Numbered from the stretch's first letter, positions 7,427-17,567 are shown. The stretch is DNA of 64,000 bases from Undibacter mobilis (GCF_003367195.1 NZ_QRGO01000002.1:1-64000), one strand, 5' to 3'. Notes: generated by a model from the sequence alone, not told the origin. Numbers and translations are program-made.

Positions 7427-8914
7427 TCACCACCACGGCTGCGCGACGTAGCGGCCCGCCGCCTGCTCGATCACCGAGCCGAGGGAGAACAAGGTCTCTT
7501 CGTCGAACGGGCGGCCGATGAGCTGCAGCCCGAGCGGCAGGCCCTGAGCGTCGCTGCCCGCCGGTACCGCAATGCCCGGCAGACCGGCCATGTTCACCGT
7601 CACCGTGAAGACGTCGTTGAGATACATCTCGACCGGATCGGCGCCGCCCTTCTCGCCAATGCCGAACGAGGCCGACGGCGTCGCCGGCGTCAGCATGGCG
7701 TGGATGCCCTGCTCGAAGCATTGCTCGAAGTCGCGCTTGATCAGCGTACGGACCTTCTGCGCCCGCAGGTAATAGGCGTCGTAATAGCCGGCGGACAGCA
7801 CATAGGTGCCGATCATGACGCGGCGGCGCACTTCACCGCCGAAACCGGCGGCGCGCGTCTGCTCGTACATGTCGGTGATGTCGCGGCCGGAAACGCGCAG
7901 GCCGTAGCGCACGCCGTCATAGCGCGCGAGGTTCGATGAGGCTTCCGCCGGCGCGACGATATAATAGGCCGGCAGCGCATATTTGGTGTGCGGCAGCGAC
8001 ACATCGACCAGCTCGGCGCCGGCCGCTTTGAGCCAGTCGCAGCCCTGCTGCCAGATCTTCTCGATCTCGGCCGGCATGCCGTCGAGGCGGTACTCCTTCG
8101 GAATGCCGATGCGCAGGCCCTTCACCGATTTGCCGACGGCCGCTTCGTAATCCGGCACCGCGATGTCGGCGCAGGTGGTGTCCTTGGCGTCAGGGCCGGC
8201 CATCGAGCGCAGCATGATGGCGGCGTCGCGCACGGTCTTGGCCATCGGACCCGCCTGGTCGAGCGACGAGGCAAACGCGACGATGCCCCAGCGCGAGCAG
8301 CGCCCGTAAGTCGGCTTGATACCGACCGTGCCGGTGAAGGCGGCCGGCTGCCTGATAGAACCGCCGGTATCGGTCGCCGTGGCGCCAAGACAAAGCTGCG
8401 CGGCGACGGCCGCCGCCGAGCCGCCGGACGAGCCGCCCGGCACCAGCGGCGTGTTCGATCCCAAATCTCCGCCTTTGCGGCGCCACGGCGACTGCACCGG
8501 GCCGAAATACGAAGTCTCGTTCGACGAGCCCATGGCGAACTCGTCATTATTGGTCTTGCCGAGCATGACCGCTCCGTCGCGCCAGAGCTGCGACGTCACC
8601 GTAGACTCATAGGTCGGCACGAAATTGTCGAGGATGTGCGAGCACGCCGTGGTGCGCACGCCCTTGGTGCAGAACAGGTCCTTGATGGCGAGCGGAATGC
8701 CCTCGAGCGGGCCGCCCTCGCCTTTGGCGATGCGGGCGTCGGAGGCTTTCGCCATCGCGGTCGCGATCTCCGGCGTCTCCAGCACGAAGGCGTTCAGCGA
8801 ACGCGCCTTCTCAATGGCGGCCAGATGTGCGGCAGTGAGCTCAGCGGAGCTGAGGTCCTTCTTGCGCAGGCGATCGCGCGCATCGGCCAGGGTCAGTGCG
8901 GTCAGTTCGGTCAT
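7427..8914 (-). CDS. gatA: Asp-tRNA(Asn)/Glu-tRNA(Gln) amidotransferase subunit A
   Basis: GatA of 495 residues, the amidase-signature subunit that hydrolyses glutamine and passes ammonia to GatB. The Ser-cisSer-Lys triad is intact: Lys78 in PLAIKDLF, cis-Ser162 in [11 protein letters not shown] and nucleophile Ser186 in [11 protein letters not shown]. The ATG at 8914 overlaps the TGA of the upstream 78-residue gene as ATGA, which decides the start and suggests coupled translation. The order gatC - orf78 - gatA - three NTF2 genes - gatB on one strand implies one transcription unit or a read-through cluster. Confidence 0.97.
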   Translation of the reverse strand: MTELTALTLADARDRLRKKDLSSAELTAAHLAAIEKARSLNAFVLETPEIATAMAKASDARIAKGEGGPLEGIPLAIKDLFCTKGVRTTACSHILDNFVPTYESTVTSQLWRDGAVMLGKTNNDEFAMGSSNETSYFGPVQSPWRRKGGDLGSNTPLVPGGSSGGSAAAVAAQLCLGATATDTGGSIRQPAAFTGTVGIKPTYGRCSRWGIVAFASSLDQAGPMAKTVRDAAIMLRSMAGPDAKDTTCADIAVPDYEAAVGKSVKGLRIGIPKEYRLDGMPAEIEKIWQQGCDWLKAAGAELVDVSLPHTKYALPAYYIVAPAEASSNLARYDGVRYGLRVSGRDITDMYEQTRAAGFGGEVRRRVMIGTYVLSAGYYDAYYLRAQKVRTLIKRDFEQCFEQGIHAMLTPATPSASFGIGEKGGADPVEMYLNDVFTVTVNMAGLPGIAVPAGSDAQGLPLGLQLIGRPFDEETLFSLGSVIEQAAGRYVAQPWW

Positions 8915-9147
8915 TGCGGGCTGTCGCATTCAAAGTTGTTCTTCAGCGCCGCGATTTCGGCCGGCGAGCGCTGGCGAATGAGATAGGTGCCGTCGGGCTG
9001 CGGCTCGCGGTAGATCTCGCCCGGCAGCGGCAGGCCCATGGCGCGCAGATCGTCGACCGAATGGCCGTCAGGAAGCGCGCCGGTGGAGATGACATTGATC
9101 ATCTCCCAGCGGGCTTCCAGGTCGCCCTGTTCGCAAGCCAGACACAT
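8911..9147 (-). CDS. small protein between gatC and gatA, function unknown
   Basis: A 78-residue protein beginning [16 protein letters not shown], with a CxxC pair near the start and one more cysteine near the end. The middle, [21 protein letters not shown], resembles a short helix-turn, and no membrane segment is present. Its ATG directly follows the gatC stop (TAGATG) and its TGA overlaps the gatA start (ATGA), so it is translated in line with both. That tight fit makes it a real gene. It may assist GatCAB or be an unrelated passenger; I do not recognise a named family. Confidence 0.72.
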   Translation of the reverse strand: MCLACEQGDLEARWEMINVISTGALPDGHSVDDLRAMGLPLPGEIYREPQPDGTYLIRQRSPAEIAALKNNFECDSPQ

Positions 9148-9435
9148 CTACTCGATCACCTTCGGCACGAGGTAGAAATTGTCTTCGCTCTTCGGCGCGT
9201 TCGCGAGAACGGCCTCGGGATCGTCGCCGTCGGTGACAAGGTCGGCGCGGATCTTCATGGCCATTGGCGTCACCGAGGTCATGGGCTCGACGCCCTCGAC
9301 ATCGACCTCGCCGAGTTGTTCGACGAAGGCCAGAATGGCGTTGAGTTCTCCGCGCAGATGCTCGACCTCGTCATCTTTCACCGCGATGCGGGCGAGACGG
9401 GCGATGCGGCGGACGGTGTCGGCGTCGACGGACAT
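9148..9435 (-). CDS. gatC: Asp-tRNA(Asn)/Glu-tRNA(Gln) amidotransferase subunit C
   Basis: GatC of 95 residues, the usual length. It wraps around the GatA-GatB interface and stabilises the complex. Recognisable parts are [14 protein letters not shown] at residues 6-19, [21 protein letters not shown] with the conserved helix and turn, and the C-terminal [13 protein letters not shown]. The ATG at 9435 is chosen because earlier in-frame codons give Arg-rich non-homologous sequence. It is the first gene of the cluster, so the main gat promoter should lie at 9436-9556. Confidence 0.96.
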   Translation of the reverse strand: MSVDADTVRRIARLARIAVKDDEVEHLRGELNAILAFVEQLGEVDVEGVEPMTSVTPMAMKIRADLVTDGDDPEAVLANAPKSEDNFYLVPKVIE

Positions 9436-9556
9436 TGAAATCGTTACGCTTTTTTTGGCGGCTGTCGGGCGGCGGATCTGCCCAAGCGGCGTCCCGCGCG
9501 TATAGCAGAGGGGTGGAATTGGCGGCAACCGGCGTTCCGCGGTGCCGCCCGGACCG

Positions 9557-10792
9557 TCAGCCGCGCTGGTTTTCGACCACGGTCCAGCCCAATGCCTTGA
9601 GCTGCTTCTTGGCCAGCGCCGAGGCCGTCCCGGTGATGCGGATTTCGCCGCGCGACTTGTCGACCAGTTCATTGCGCGCCTTGGTGAAGGCATTGAGCCG
9701 CGCCGAGGTTTCCGGCGTCCACGACAGCGCATCGAGCGGCGCCACCGTGACGAAGCGGCCGTCTTTTGCCACCAGGAACGGCAGGCCGCCCAGCGTCACG
9801 ATGTGATTGTAGCTGGAATGGCGCTTGTATTCGGCGGCCAGCAGTTCGGCCTGCCGGCGCATGAAATAAGCGTTGGAGCGCTCGTCGGCGGCGCCAGCCG
9901 CATCGAAGAAGACCGCCCGCCCCTGCACCGTCTTCATGCTGTCGATGGCCGCAACCATCGCCGCCATATCGACCGGCGTGTAGTTGCGGTTGGCGAGCAG
10001 CCGCTCGATGAGTTCGCTCGGCACGTCCATCTCGGTCAGCTTGGTGCGGTTGAGGTCGAGGATCTGCGCTGCCGTGTACTGGCGCGCGAGGTCCTCGATC
10101 GTCATGTTGTTGAGCTTGTTGGCCGTCGACAGATTGGACACGACAATGCCGGCCGCGCCCGGCACCGCAATCAGCGCGCCGGTGACCGCCAAGCCGCCCA
10201 GCGCCGCGGCCTCCGCCAGTTGCTTGAGCTTGGCATCGAGCGGCGGGAAATCCGTATAGGGATCGACGCCATAAGTCGCGGCCAGCGTGCGGCGCTCGGT
10301 GGTGACGCCGATGAGGCTCGCCAGCGCGCCATCCTGGGTCTTGCCGGCATTGCTGATGCCCGAGCCGATGCGATTGAACATGGTGCCGATGCCCGACAAA
10401 GTCCCCTGGATGGTGCCGATCGGATTGGTAATCAGTCGCCCGGTGTACTTGATCGGGTTGAGGCCGGCATTGGCCAGCGCCGTCGCAAAAGTGTTGGAGC
10501 TCGACACCTTCTCGAGTTGCGCCAGCGCGCGCAGTTCGTTGATACGCATCACCGCCATCTGGTCGCCGGGGGCTACCGTTTCGCCGTAAGGCGTTTCAAG
10601 ACTGTAGACGCGCAGAAAGCCGTCGCTGCGCACGGGCGAACGCACCGTGTAGTTATCGCCGGTTGGGACGATGCCCTTGATCTGCGCCGCATTGAAAGAC
10701 GGCGGGGCTTCGAAGGTCTGTGCCAGAGCGACGGTCGGCGCCGCCAGCGCGATCGGCAGAACCAGACGGCAAAGCCGTTGTGCGACAGTCAT
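9557..10792 (-). CDS. exported protein of unknown function
   Basis: A 411-residue protein with a clear signal peptide (hydrophobic residues 8-24, ending ALA-Q). After it come short beta-rich stretches ([16 protein letters not shown]), a long Asn/Gly/Ala region with one hydrophobic segment near residues 210-235, and a helical C-terminal half ([34 protein letters not shown]). GGAGGG lies 6 bases before the ATG at 10792. A similar gene next to ruvX seems usual in Bradyrhizobium relatives, from memory. I recognise no catalytic motif. It is divergent from ruvX and ends 121 bases upstream of gatC. Confidence 0.75.
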   Translation of the reverse strand: MTVAQRLCRLVLPIALAAPTVALAQTFEAPPSFNAAQIKGIVPTGDNYTVRSPVRSDGFLRVYSLETPYGETVAPGDQMAVMRINELRALAQLEKVSSSNTFATALANAGLNPIKYTGRLITNPIGTIQGTLSGIGTMFNRIGSGISNAGKTQDGALASLIGVTTERRTLAATYGVDPYTDFPPLDAKLKQLAEAAALGGLAVTGALIAVPGAAGIVVSNLSTANKLNNMTIEDLARQYTAAQILDLNRTKLTEMDVPSELIERLLANRNYTPVDMAAMVAAIDSMKTVQGRAVFFDAAGAADERSNAYFMRRQAELLAAEYKRHSSYNHIVTLGGLPFLVAKDGRFVTVAPLDALSWTPETSARLNAFTKARNELVDKSRGEIRITGTASALAKKQLKALGWTVVENQRG

Positions 10793-10911
10793 CTTGGTCC
10801 CTCCGAACTGAATCCCGAATCCGAGTTTCGCATTATCGGGCGCCGAGACCAAGCACGGGATACCGTCGCACCTGATGCGAAGGTCAGGCGCCCATGCTAG
10901 GTGATGCGGCA

Positions 10912-11403
10912 ATGACCGCTCCTGCGCCCGCCCTCATTCTGCCCCTCGTCGATGCGGCGCCGCATTTCGGTGCGCGCGGCGCCCTGCTCGGGCTCGATCT
11001 CGGCACCAAAACCATTGGTGTCGCCGTCAGCGATCCCGACCGCAAGCTCGCCACCGGCGTCGAGACCATCGCCCGCAAGCAGTTCACCGCCGACGCGAAG
11101 CGGCTGCTGGCGCTCGCCACCGAACGCAATGCAACCGGGCTGGTGCTCGGCCTGCCGATCAATATGGACGGCTCGGAAGGTCCGCGCGCACAATCGACCC
11201 GCGCTTTCGCCCGCAATCTCGCCAAGCTCACTCAGCTGCCGATCGCATTCTGGGACGAGCGGCTGTCGACGGCTGCCGTCGAACGCGGCCTGATCGAAGC
11301 CGACATGCGCCGTGAGCGCCGCGCCGAGGTCATCGACCAGCACGCCGCGATGTTCATCCTGCAGGGCGCGCTCGACCGCCTCGCCGTGCTGGCGCGCTCC
11401 TGA
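10912..11403 (+). CDS. ruvX: Holliday junction resolvase-like protein YqgF
   Basis: A 163-residue RNase H-fold nuclease of the RuvX/YqgF family, which in other bacteria is needed for 16S rRNA 5' end maturation and resembles Holliday junction resolvases. The first acidic residue is in [15 protein letters not shown], the second region is [17 protein letters not shown], and the third is [13 protein letters not shown] with [11 protein letters not shown] following. Acidic residues expected for metal binding are present. Two starts are possible, 10894 and 10912; the second is favoured by family length. It is divergent from the exported-protein gene and ends at a shared terminator. Confidence 0.93.
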   Translation: MTAPAPALILPLVDAAPHFGARGALLGLDLGTKTIGVAVSDPDRKLATGVETIARKQFTADAKRLLALATERNATGLVLGLPINMDGSEGPRAQSTRAFARNLAKLTQLPIAFWDERLSTAAVERGLIEADMRRERRAEVIDQHAAMFILQGALDRLAVLARS

Positions 11404-11406
11404 ACG

Positions 11407-11434
11407 AAAAAGGGCGGACCCGCCGGGTCCGCCC
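11407..11434 (-). terminator. intrinsic terminator between convergent genes
   Basis: GGGCGGACCC (11412-11421) pairs perfectly with GGGTCCGCCC (11425-11434) around a GCC loop. On the minus strand the stem is followed by five T residues, so it ends the Tyr/Gly-rich gene; it may also halt ruvX transcripts. Confidence 0.85.
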
Positions 11435-11457
11435 TATCGACGCAAAACGTCGCCCGC

Positions 11458-11841
11458 TTACTGGTTATTGCACGGACGATAGTTCGCCGAACCCGGCGAT
11501 CCGCCGCACTGGCTGCGTCCGCCACGGGTATACCGCGGCGCGTAAACCGGTGCCGGCTCGTAAGCGTAGTAATCGGTCTCGTAGCCATAGCTCGGCTCAT
11601 ACGCATAGCCCGGCTGGTACGCATAGCCGCGCCGGTACCCGTAACGCGGTTCGTTGTAACCGGCGTCGTAGTAGCCATTGTTGGCCGACGACGCGACCGC
11701 CGCGCCAACCAGGGCGCCAGCGCCGAAACCGATTGCCGCCGCGGTGTTGCGGCCGTCACGCGCTTCACTCGGGGAAACCGCCGCCAGCGCCGTCACGCCG
11801 ACCAAAGCGGCCGCCAGCGCAAATTTACCGAAATTGTTCAT
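11458..11841 (-). CDS. Tyr/Gly-rich exported protein
   Basis: A 127-residue protein with a signal peptide at residues 1-27 ending SEARDG, then a glycine-zipper-like segment ([18 protein letters not shown]), then about 55 residues dominated by Tyr, Gly, Pro and Arg in loose YGY and YAYEP repeats, and a cysteine-containing tail. The perfect AAGGAGG ribosome site before the ATG at 11841 sets the start. Such proteins are common in rhizobial envelopes and unassigned; a role in outer membrane or surface structure is only a guess. It is monocistronic. Confidence 0.78.
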   Translation of the reverse strand: MNNFGKFALAAALVGVTALAAVSPSEARDGRNTAAAIGFGAGALVGAAVASSANNGYYDAGYNEPRYGYRRGYAYQPGYAYEPSYGYETDYYAYEPAPVYAPRYTRGGRSQCGGSPGSANYRPCNNQ

Positions 11842-12000
11842 GAGATGCCTCCTTCGCCCGCCATCGGGCATTCGCGGGTACAATTCCGGAACGGGGCGCT
11901 TGTTCCGGAACATCCGGTTAACGACGCTGTGACCGGGCCTGTGGATCGCGCGGAACCGGACTTGCCGGGGCGGAAAGGCACGCCTATAGAACTGGCTTTA

Positions 12001-12954
12001 ATGACCAATTCGCCGAAATCATCATTCGTCCTCAGCCACCGTCATTTGCTGGGGATCGAAGGCCTTTCGGCCGCCGATATCACCGGCCTGCTCGACCTTG
12101 GCGAGGAATTCGTCGCCCTCAATCGCCAGATTGAGAAGAAGCAGGCCTCGTTGCGCGGCCGCACCCAGATCAACATGTTCTTCGAGGTCTCGACCCGGAC
12201 GCAGGCCTCGTTCGAGCTCGCCGGCAAACGCCTCGGCGCCGACGTCATGAACATGTCGGCCTCCTCCTCCTCGATGCGCAAGGGCGAGACGCTGATCGAC
12301 ACGGCGATGACGCTCAACGCCATGCACCCCGACATCCTGGTGGTGCGCCACCACGCCTCCGGCGCGGTGGAACTGCTGGCGTCCAAGCTCGATTGCTCGG
12401 TGATCAATGCCGGCGACGGCGCCCACGAGCATCCGACGCAGGCTTTGCTCGATGCCCTCACCATCCGCCGCAACAAGGGCCGCATCGAGGGCCTGCTGGT
12501 CGTGATCTGCGGCGACATCCTGCATTCGCGCGTCGCCCGCTCGAACATCCTGCTCTTGAATACCATGGGCGCGCGCGTGCGCGTCGTCGGCCCGTCGACG
12601 CTGATGCCGCCCGGCATCGAGCGCATGGGCGTCGAGGTCGCGCATGACATGCGCGAAGGTCTTGCCGACGCCGACATCGTCATGATGCTGCGCCTGCAGC
12701 GCGAGCGCATGAACGGCTCGTTCGTGCCGTCCGTCTCCGAATATTTCAACTACTGGGGCCTCGATACCAAAAAGCTGGCTTACGCCAAGAAGGATGCGCT
12801 GGTGATGCATCCGGGTCCGATGAACCGCGGCGTCGAGATCGACTCTATCGTCGCCGATGGCGCGCAGTCCCTGATCCGCGAACAGGTCGAGATGGGCGTC
12901 GCCATCCGCATGGCGGTGCTGGAAGCGCTGTCGAGGAACCTGCCCAATGCGTAG
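12001..12954 (+). CDS. pyrB: aspartate carbamoyltransferase catalytic chain
   Basis: ATCase of 317 residues. It joins carbamoyl phosphate to aspartate, the committed step of pyrimidine synthesis. The carbamoyl phosphate loop [11 protein letters not shown] is at residues 62-72, the [17 protein letters not shown] helix follows near 140, and the aspartate-binding side has [10 protein letters not shown] and [12 protein letters not shown] near the end. No regulatory-chain gene (pyrI) is present. The stop overlaps the start of a 49-residue gene, which in turn overlaps pyrC, so the three are translated together. The ATG at 12001 gives the family length; an upstream frame does not look coding. Confidence 0.96.
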   Translation: MTNSPKSSFVLSHRHLLGIEGLSAADITGLLDLGEEFVALNRQIEKKQASLRGRTQINMFFEVSTRTQASFELAGKRLGADVMNMSASSSSMRKGETLIDTAMTLNAMHPDILVVRHHASGAVELLASKLDCSVINAGDGAHEHPTQALLDALTIRRNKGRIEGLLVVICGDILHSRVARSNILLLNTMGARVRVVGPSTLMPPGIERMGVEVAHDMREGLADADIVMMLRLQRERMNGSFVPSVSEYFNYWGLDTKKLAYAKKDALVMHPGPMNRGVEIDSIVADGAQSLIREQVEMGVAIRMAVLEALSRNLPNA

Positions 12955-13096
12955 CCGGGACGCTGTCGCCTATGTCGGCTACCGGGTGGCCCGCAAGGCG
13001 CGCCTCGGCATGATCGTGTTCGTCGCGGCGGGTGTCGCCGTCTCGTTCTGGATCCGCTTCTTCCGTAGCCTCGCCCGCAGCGAGGGCCAATCGTGA
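12947..13096 (+). CDS. 49-residue single-pass membrane protein between pyrB and pyrC
   Basis: Encodes 49 residues: a basic N-terminal 20 with two tyrosines ([13 protein letters not shown]), a membrane-spanning stretch from about residue 21 to 39 ([16 protein letters not shown]), and a short basic tail. Its ATG lies inside the last codons of pyrB in another frame, and its TGA overlaps the pyrC GTG start as GTGA. This double overlap and the clean membrane helix make it very likely real. It could tether or influence the pyrimidine enzymes at the membrane, or merely share their expression. I recognise no named family. Confidence 0.7.
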   Translation: MRSRDAVAYVGYRVARKARLGMIVFVAAGVAVSFWIRFFRSLARSEGQS

Positions 13097-14397
13097 TGTT
13101 GTCCGAACGCCGCCCCGTCCTGCTGGCCAATGCCCGGATCATCGATCCGTCGCGCGATCTCGACATTGCCGGCGATCTCCTGATCGCCGACGGCACGATC
13201 CGCGACGCCCGCAAGGGCATCGGCGCTGCCGGCGTGCCGGAAGGCACCGAGGTGATCGACTGCCGCGGCAAGGTCGTGGCCCCCGGTCTTGTCGACATGC
13301 GCGCTTTCATCGGCGAGCCAGGCGCCGGCTATCGCGAGACCTTTGCCTCCGCAAGCCAGGCCGCCGCTGCCGGCGGCGTCACCACCATCGTTTGTCAGCC
13401 GGACACCTCGCCGGTGATCGACGATCCGGCGACCGTCGATTTCGTTCTGCGCCGCGCCCGCGACACCGCCATTGTCCATGTCGCGCCGATGGCCGCGCTG
13501 ACGAAGGGCCTCGAAGGCAAGGAGATGACCGAGATCGGCCTGCTCAAGGCCGCCGGCGCTGTCGCCTTCACCGATGGCGCGAGAAGCGTGACCAACGCCC
13601 AGGTGATGCGGCGCGCGCTGACTTACGCCCGCGACTTCGATGCGCTGATCGTGCATCACACCGAAGATCCCGATCTCGTCGCGGACGGTGTGATGAACGA
13701 AGGCGAATTCGCCGCACGTCTCGGCCTGTTCGGCATTCCGACCGCGGCCGAAGCCATCATGCTCGAGCGCGACATGCGGCTGGTGGCGCTGACCAAGGGC
13801 CGCTATCACGCCGCGTCCGTCACCTGCCCGTCCTCGCTCGCCGTGCTCGGCGATGCCAAGGAAGCCGGCCTCGCCGTCACCGCCGCCGCGTCGATCAATC
13901 ATCTGACGCTGAACGAAAACGATATCGGGCCCTACCGCACCTTCCTCAAGATGTCGCCGCCTTTGCGCGCCGAGAGCGACCGCCAGGCGCTCGTGCAGGC
14001 GCTCAATGACGGTCTCATCGATGTCATCATGTCGGACCACAATCCGCAGGATGTCGAAACCAAGCGCCTGCCCTTCGCCGAAGCGGCGGCCGGCGCCATC
14101 GGGCTGGAGACGATGTTGTCGGCGGGCTTGCGGTTGGTGCATTCGGGCGATGTGACGCTGCCGACCTTGCTGCGCGCCATGTCGACGCGCCCGGCCGAAC
14201 TGCTCGGCATTCCCGGCGGCACGCTGCGCACCGGCGCGCCGGCCGATGTGATCGTCATCGACACCGACGTGCCGTGGGTGGTCAATCCGGACGAACTCAA
14301 GTCGAAGTGCAAGAACACGCCGTTCGACGAAGCGCGCATGACCGGCCGCGTCGTGCGCACCATCGTCGCCGGCCGCACGATTTTTGAATCGCTATGA
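13093..14397 (+). CDS. pyrC: dihydroorotase-like protein lacking zinc ligands (PyrC')
   Basis: A 434-residue amidohydrolase of the class I dihydroorotase family with normal length and overall fold motifs (VAPGLVDM, HHTEDPDL at 188-195, MSDHNPQ at 313-319, CKNTPFDEARMTG). Key ligands are missing: the HxH after strand 1 is Arg70-Ala71-Phe72, and the His of the usual YHVxHVST motif is Ser242 (YHAASVTC). That matches non-catalytic PyrC' proteins, which in Pseudomonas bind and stabilise PyrB. The active dihydroorotase is probably elsewhere. Start is GTG 13093 or ATG 13096. Confidence 0.9.
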   Translation: MMLSERRPVLLANARIIDPSRDLDIAGDLLIADGTIRDARKGIGAAGVPEGTEVIDCRGKVVAPGLVDMRAFIGEPGAGYRETFASASQAAAAGGVTTIVCQPDTSPVIDDPATVDFVLRRARDTAIVHVAPMAALTKGLEGKEMTEIGLLKAAGAVAFTDGARSVTNAQVMRRALTYARDFDALIVHHTEDPDLVADGVMNEGEFAARLGLFGIPTAAEAIMLERDMRLVALTKGRYHAASVTCPSSLAVLGDAKEAGLAVTAAASINHLTLNENDIGPYRTFLKMSPPLRAESDRQALVQALNDGLIDVIMSDHNPQDVETKRLPFAEAAAGAIGLETMLSAGLRLVHSGDVTLPTLLRAMSTRPAELLGIPGGTLRTGAPADVIVIDTDVPWVVNPDELKSKCKNTPFDEARMTGRVVRTIVAGRTIFESL

Positions 14398-14407
14398 GCC
14401 CTCGTCT

Positions 14408-14510
14408 GTCATTCCGGACGGCGCATCAGCGCCGATCCGGAATCCAGACGCGCGCTCGGAGCCTGTATCTGGATTCCGGGTCCGCACCTTGCGGTGCGTC
14501 CCGGAATGAC
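14408..14510. repeat. compound palindromic intergenic repeat (GTCATTCCGG family)
   Basis: GTCATTCCGG (14408-14417) pairs with CCGGAATGAC (14501-14510), with nested pairs GGCGC/GCGCC and CCGGAATCCAGA/TCTGGATTCCGG inside. It sits between the pyrC stop and plsY. The same outer arms recur at 24427, 54924 and, decayed, at 59105. Transcribed, it would fold into a long hairpin separating pyrC from plsY. Confidence 0.8.
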
Positions 14511-14521
14511 GGGAGCCTGAC

Positions 14522-15112
14522 ATGAGCTGGCAGCTTACCCTCCTCCTCGCCTTCTGCTTCGGCTATCTGCTCGGCTCGATCCCGTTCGGCCTGTTGTTCA
14601 CCAAGCTCGCCGGCACCGAGGATCTGCGTTCGATCGGTTCGGGCAATATCGGCGCCACCAATGTGCTGCGCACCGGCCGCAAGGGACTCGCCGCCGCGAC
14701 GCTGCTCTGCGATGCGCTCAAGGGCACGCTGGCCGTGCTGGCCGCGCAACACGCCGCCGGCTACGAGGCCGCGCTGATCGCGGGGTTCGGCGCCTTCCTC
14801 GGCCATCTCTTTCCGGTGTGGCTTGGCTTCAAGGGCGGCAAAGGCGTTGCCACTTATATCGGCTTGCTGATTGGGCTTGCCTGGCCGGGCGCGCTGATCT
14901 TCATCGGCCTGTGGCTCGTCGTCGCCTTCCTGTCGCGCTACTCGTCGCTGTCGGCCCTGGTCGCCAGCGCCTTGACGCCGATCGCCCTGCTCGCACTCGG
15001 CCGCCCGGAGGCGGCGGCGCTGTTCTTCCTGCTCGGCATTCTCTTATGGATCATGCACCGGGCCAATATTCAGCGCCTGCTGAACGGGACTGAAGGCAAG
15101 ATCGGGAAGTAG
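14522..15112 (+). CDS. plsY: acyl-phosphate glycerol-3-phosphate acyltransferase
   Basis: PlsY of 196 residues with about five to seven membrane helices. It acylates glycerol 3-phosphate from acyl phosphate (made by PlsX), the first step of phospholipid synthesis. The three loop motifs are visible: [15 protein letters not shown], the glycine-rich [14 protein letters not shown] with the phosphate-binding Gly/Asn, and [17 protein letters not shown] lies 6 bases before the ATG. It follows the repeat after pyrC and precedes dprA, an order common in this group. Confidence 0.95.
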   Translation: MSWQLTLLLAFCFGYLLGSIPFGLLFTKLAGTEDLRSIGSGNIGATNVLRTGRKGLAAATLLCDALKGTLAVLAAQHAAGYEAALIAGFGAFLGHLFPVWLGFKGGKGVATYIGLLIGLAWPGALIFIGLWLVVAFLSRYSSLSALVASALTPIALLALGRPEAAALFFLLGILLWIMHRANIQRLLNGTEGKIGK

Positions 15113-15221
15113 AGAGTCACCCCGGCTCCTGTCAGGCGCCGGCTCCACAACCGCTCTTAAACTTCTGATTGTACCTCTTCACGCCGCGCGCAACACTGCC
15201 CCTGGGCACTTCGGGGGCGTC

Positions 15222-16331
15222 GTGGCTGCCAGAACCAAACTCACCGACGAGCAGCGCCTCGACTGGCTGCGGCTGATCCGCAGCGACAATGTCGGGCCGC
15301 GCACCTTTCGCGAATTGATAAACACCTATGGCGGCGCGAAGGGCGCGCTCGCGGCCCTGCCCGCTCTCGCGCGCCGCGGCGGCGCGTCGCGCATCACCCT
15401 CTGCCCAGTCGAAGACGCAGAGGCCGAACTCAAGGCGTGCCACGCGCGCGGCATCGACCTCATCGCGCTGGGCGAGCCCGATTATCCGCAGCGCCTGCAA
15501 ACCATCGACGATGCGCCGCCGCTACTCGCCGTGCGCGGCAACATCGCGTCACTGTCGAGGCCGCTGGTCGCCATTGTCGGCTCGCGCAACGCCTCCGCCG
15601 TCGGTCTGAAATTCGCGGCGTCGCTGGCGCGCGATCTGGGCGGCGCTGGCTACGGCATCGTGTCGGGGCTGGCGCGCGGCATTGACGCTGCCGCGCATCG
15701 CGCGAGCCAGGAGACCGGCACGATCGCCGTGCTGGCCGGCGGCCAGGCGCGCATCTATCCGGCGGAACACGAAAAGCTGGTCGATGAACTTATCGCGCAG
15801 GGCGCGGCGGTATCGGAAATGCCGCTCGCGCACGAGCCGCGCGCCCATGACTTCCCGCGCCGCAATCGCCTCATCTCCGGCCTGTCGGTCGGCGTCGTCA
15901 TCGTCGAGGCGGCCAAGCGCTCCGGCTCGCTGATCACCGCGCGCATGGCCGGCGAACAGGGCCGCGAAGTCTTCGCCGTGCCGGGTTCGCCGCTCGATCC
16001 GCGCGCCGAAGGCACCAATGGCCTGCTCAAGCAGGGCGCGACACTGGTCACCGAAGCAGCGGACGTGATCAATGCCATCGAGCCGATCCTCGGCCGCGGC
16101 CTGCCCCCCGTGGAGGAGCCCGAGATGGAAGACTTGCTCGGCCCTGGCGACGAACCGGACAATGACGAGCGCAGTCGCATCGTCGCGCTGCTCGGTCCCT
16201 CGCCGATCACGATCGACGATCTGGTGCGGCTGTCAGATACCACCCCGGCCACTGTCCGTGTCGTGCTGCTGGAGCTTGAACTGGCGGGACGGCTGGAGCG
16301 CCACGGCGGCGGGCTGGTGTCGCTGGTGTAA
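15222..16331 (+). CDS. dprA: DNA processing protein DprA
   Basis: DprA (Smf) of 369 residues. It binds incoming single-stranded DNA and loads RecA during transformation. An N-terminal helix-hairpin-helix/SAM-like part (residues 1-75), a Rossmann-like core with [28 protein letters not shown] and [19 protein letters not shown], and a C-terminal winged helix ([19 protein letters not shown]) are all present. The start is GTG at 15222 with GGGGG just upstream. It is the only competence-type gene in the window, so natural transformation is not shown. Confidence 0.94.
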   Translation: MAARTKLTDEQRLDWLRLIRSDNVGPRTFRELINTYGGAKGALAALPALARRGGASRITLCPVEDAEAELKACHARGIDLIALGEPDYPQRLQTIDDAPPLLAVRGNIASLSRPLVAIVGSRNASAVGLKFAASLARDLGGAGYGIVSGLARGIDAAAHRASQETGTIAVLAGGQARIYPAEHEKLVDELIAQGAAVSEMPLAHEPRAHDFPRRNRLISGLSVGVVIVEAAKRSGSLITARMAGEQGREVFAVPGSPLDPRAEGTNGLLKQGATLVTEAADVINAIEPILGRGLPPVEEPEMEDLLGPGDEPDNDERSRIVALLGPSPITIDDLVRLSDTTPATVRVVLLELELAGRLERHGGGLVSLV

Positions 16332-16369
16332 GCTGAACGCCAATCGAATCGAACCATGGGCCCGCGACG

Positions 16370-17563
16370 ATGTTTCACCGCGCCATTCTCATTGCGCTCC
16401 TCGTCATGCTGGCCGCGCCGCTGGCGCAGGCGCAGGATCAAAGCTTCGCCGCCTTCGTCAACGCGCTGTGGCTCGATGCGCGGGCCAAGGGCATTACCCG
16501 CGCCACCTTCGACACCGCGATGCGCGGGCTCACGCCGGACCAGCGCGTCATCAAGGCGACGCAGCGCCAGCCGGAATACGGCAAACCCGTCGGCGATTAC
16601 ATCAATGCACTGGCATCACCGCGCCGCATCCAGACCGGGCTGGCGAAAGCCAAGGACCAGGCGCGCCCGCTTGAGGCCGTCGAAAAGAAGTACGGCGTCG
16701 AACGCTGGATCCTCGTGGCGCTGTGGGGCATGGAAACCGACTACGGTGCCGCCAAGGATAAATGGGACGTGTTCCGCTCGCTGGCGACGCTGGCTTATGT
16801 GAAGTACCGCCATCCCTATTTCCGCAACGAGCTCATCGTTGCGATGGGCATCATGCAGACCAACAATTATCCGCGCGAGCAGATGGTGTCGTCATGGGCC
16901 GGCGCCATGGGGCAGAGCCAGTTCATGCCGTCAAACGTGGTCACCTATGCCGTGACTTTCTCCGGCCAGGGGCGCCCCGATCTGTGGAGCAACGTGCCGG
17001 ACGTGCTCGCCTCCACCGCCAACTATCTACACAAGGCGAAATGGCGCCCCGGCCTGCCCTGGGGTTTCGAGGTGTCCTTGCCGAACGGTTTCGACACGAT
17101 GAAAAGCCGTGCGAGCTTTGCCGAATGGACCCGGCTCGGCGTGCGCCGCGCCGACGGCAAACCGTTCCCGCGCGATGCCGCCGACATCGGCGAAGCGGTG
17201 CTGTTCTTTCCCAGCGGCATCAAGGGACCGGCCTTCATCGTTACCGGCAATTTTCTGGTGCTGAAGGATTATAACAACTCGGATGCCTATGCGATCGCGG
17301 TCGGCCACCTCGCCGACCGGCTGCATGGCGGCCTTCCGTTCCGCGCCGCCTGGCCCAAGGATGACCGGCCGCTGTCGCGCGACCTGCGCATTGCCCTGCA
17401 GAAGCGCCTCGCGACGCTCGGCTACAAGGTGGCCGAGTTCGAGGGCCATATCGATTTCGACATTCGCGACTACATCCGCGCCGAGCAGAAGAAGAATGGC
17501 ATGGTGCCGGATGGCAATCCGACCATCGCGCTGCTTGAGAAGATCGGGGTCCCGGTGCGGTGA
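16370..17563 (+). CDS. MltB-family lytic murein transglycosylase
   Basis: A 397-residue periplasmic enzyme that cleaves peptidoglycan between MurNAc and GlcNAc with formation of an anhydro end. Signal peptide at residues 1-21 (AQA-Q), catalytic Glu122 in ALWGMETDYG, SSWAGAMGQSQFMPSN and SNVPDVLASTANYLHKAKW follow as in MltB. The last 70 residues resemble a peptidoglycan-binding repeat (LRIALQKRLATLGY). No lipobox, so it is probably soluble. It follows dprA by 38 bases and may be co-transcribed with it. Confidence 0.92.
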   Translation: MFHRAILIALLVMLAAPLAQAQDQSFAAFVNALWLDARAKGITRATFDTAMRGLTPDQRVIKATQRQPEYGKPVGDYINALASPRRIQTGLAKAKDQARPLEAVEKKYGVERWILVALWGMETDYGAAKDKWDVFRSLATLAYVKYRHPYFRNELIVAMGIMQTNNYPREQMVSSWAGAMGQSQFMPSNVVTYAVTFSGQGRPDLWSNVPDVLASTANYLHKAKWRPGLPWGFEVSLPNGFDTMKSRASFAEWTRLGVRRADGKPFPRDAADIGEAVLFFPSGIKGPAFIVTGNFLVLKDYNNSDAYAIAVGHLADRLHGGLPFRAAWPKDDRPLSRDLRIALQKRLATLGYKVAEFEGHIDFDIRDYIRAEQKKNGMVPDGNPTIALLEKIGVPVR

Positions 17564-17567
17564 TGGC

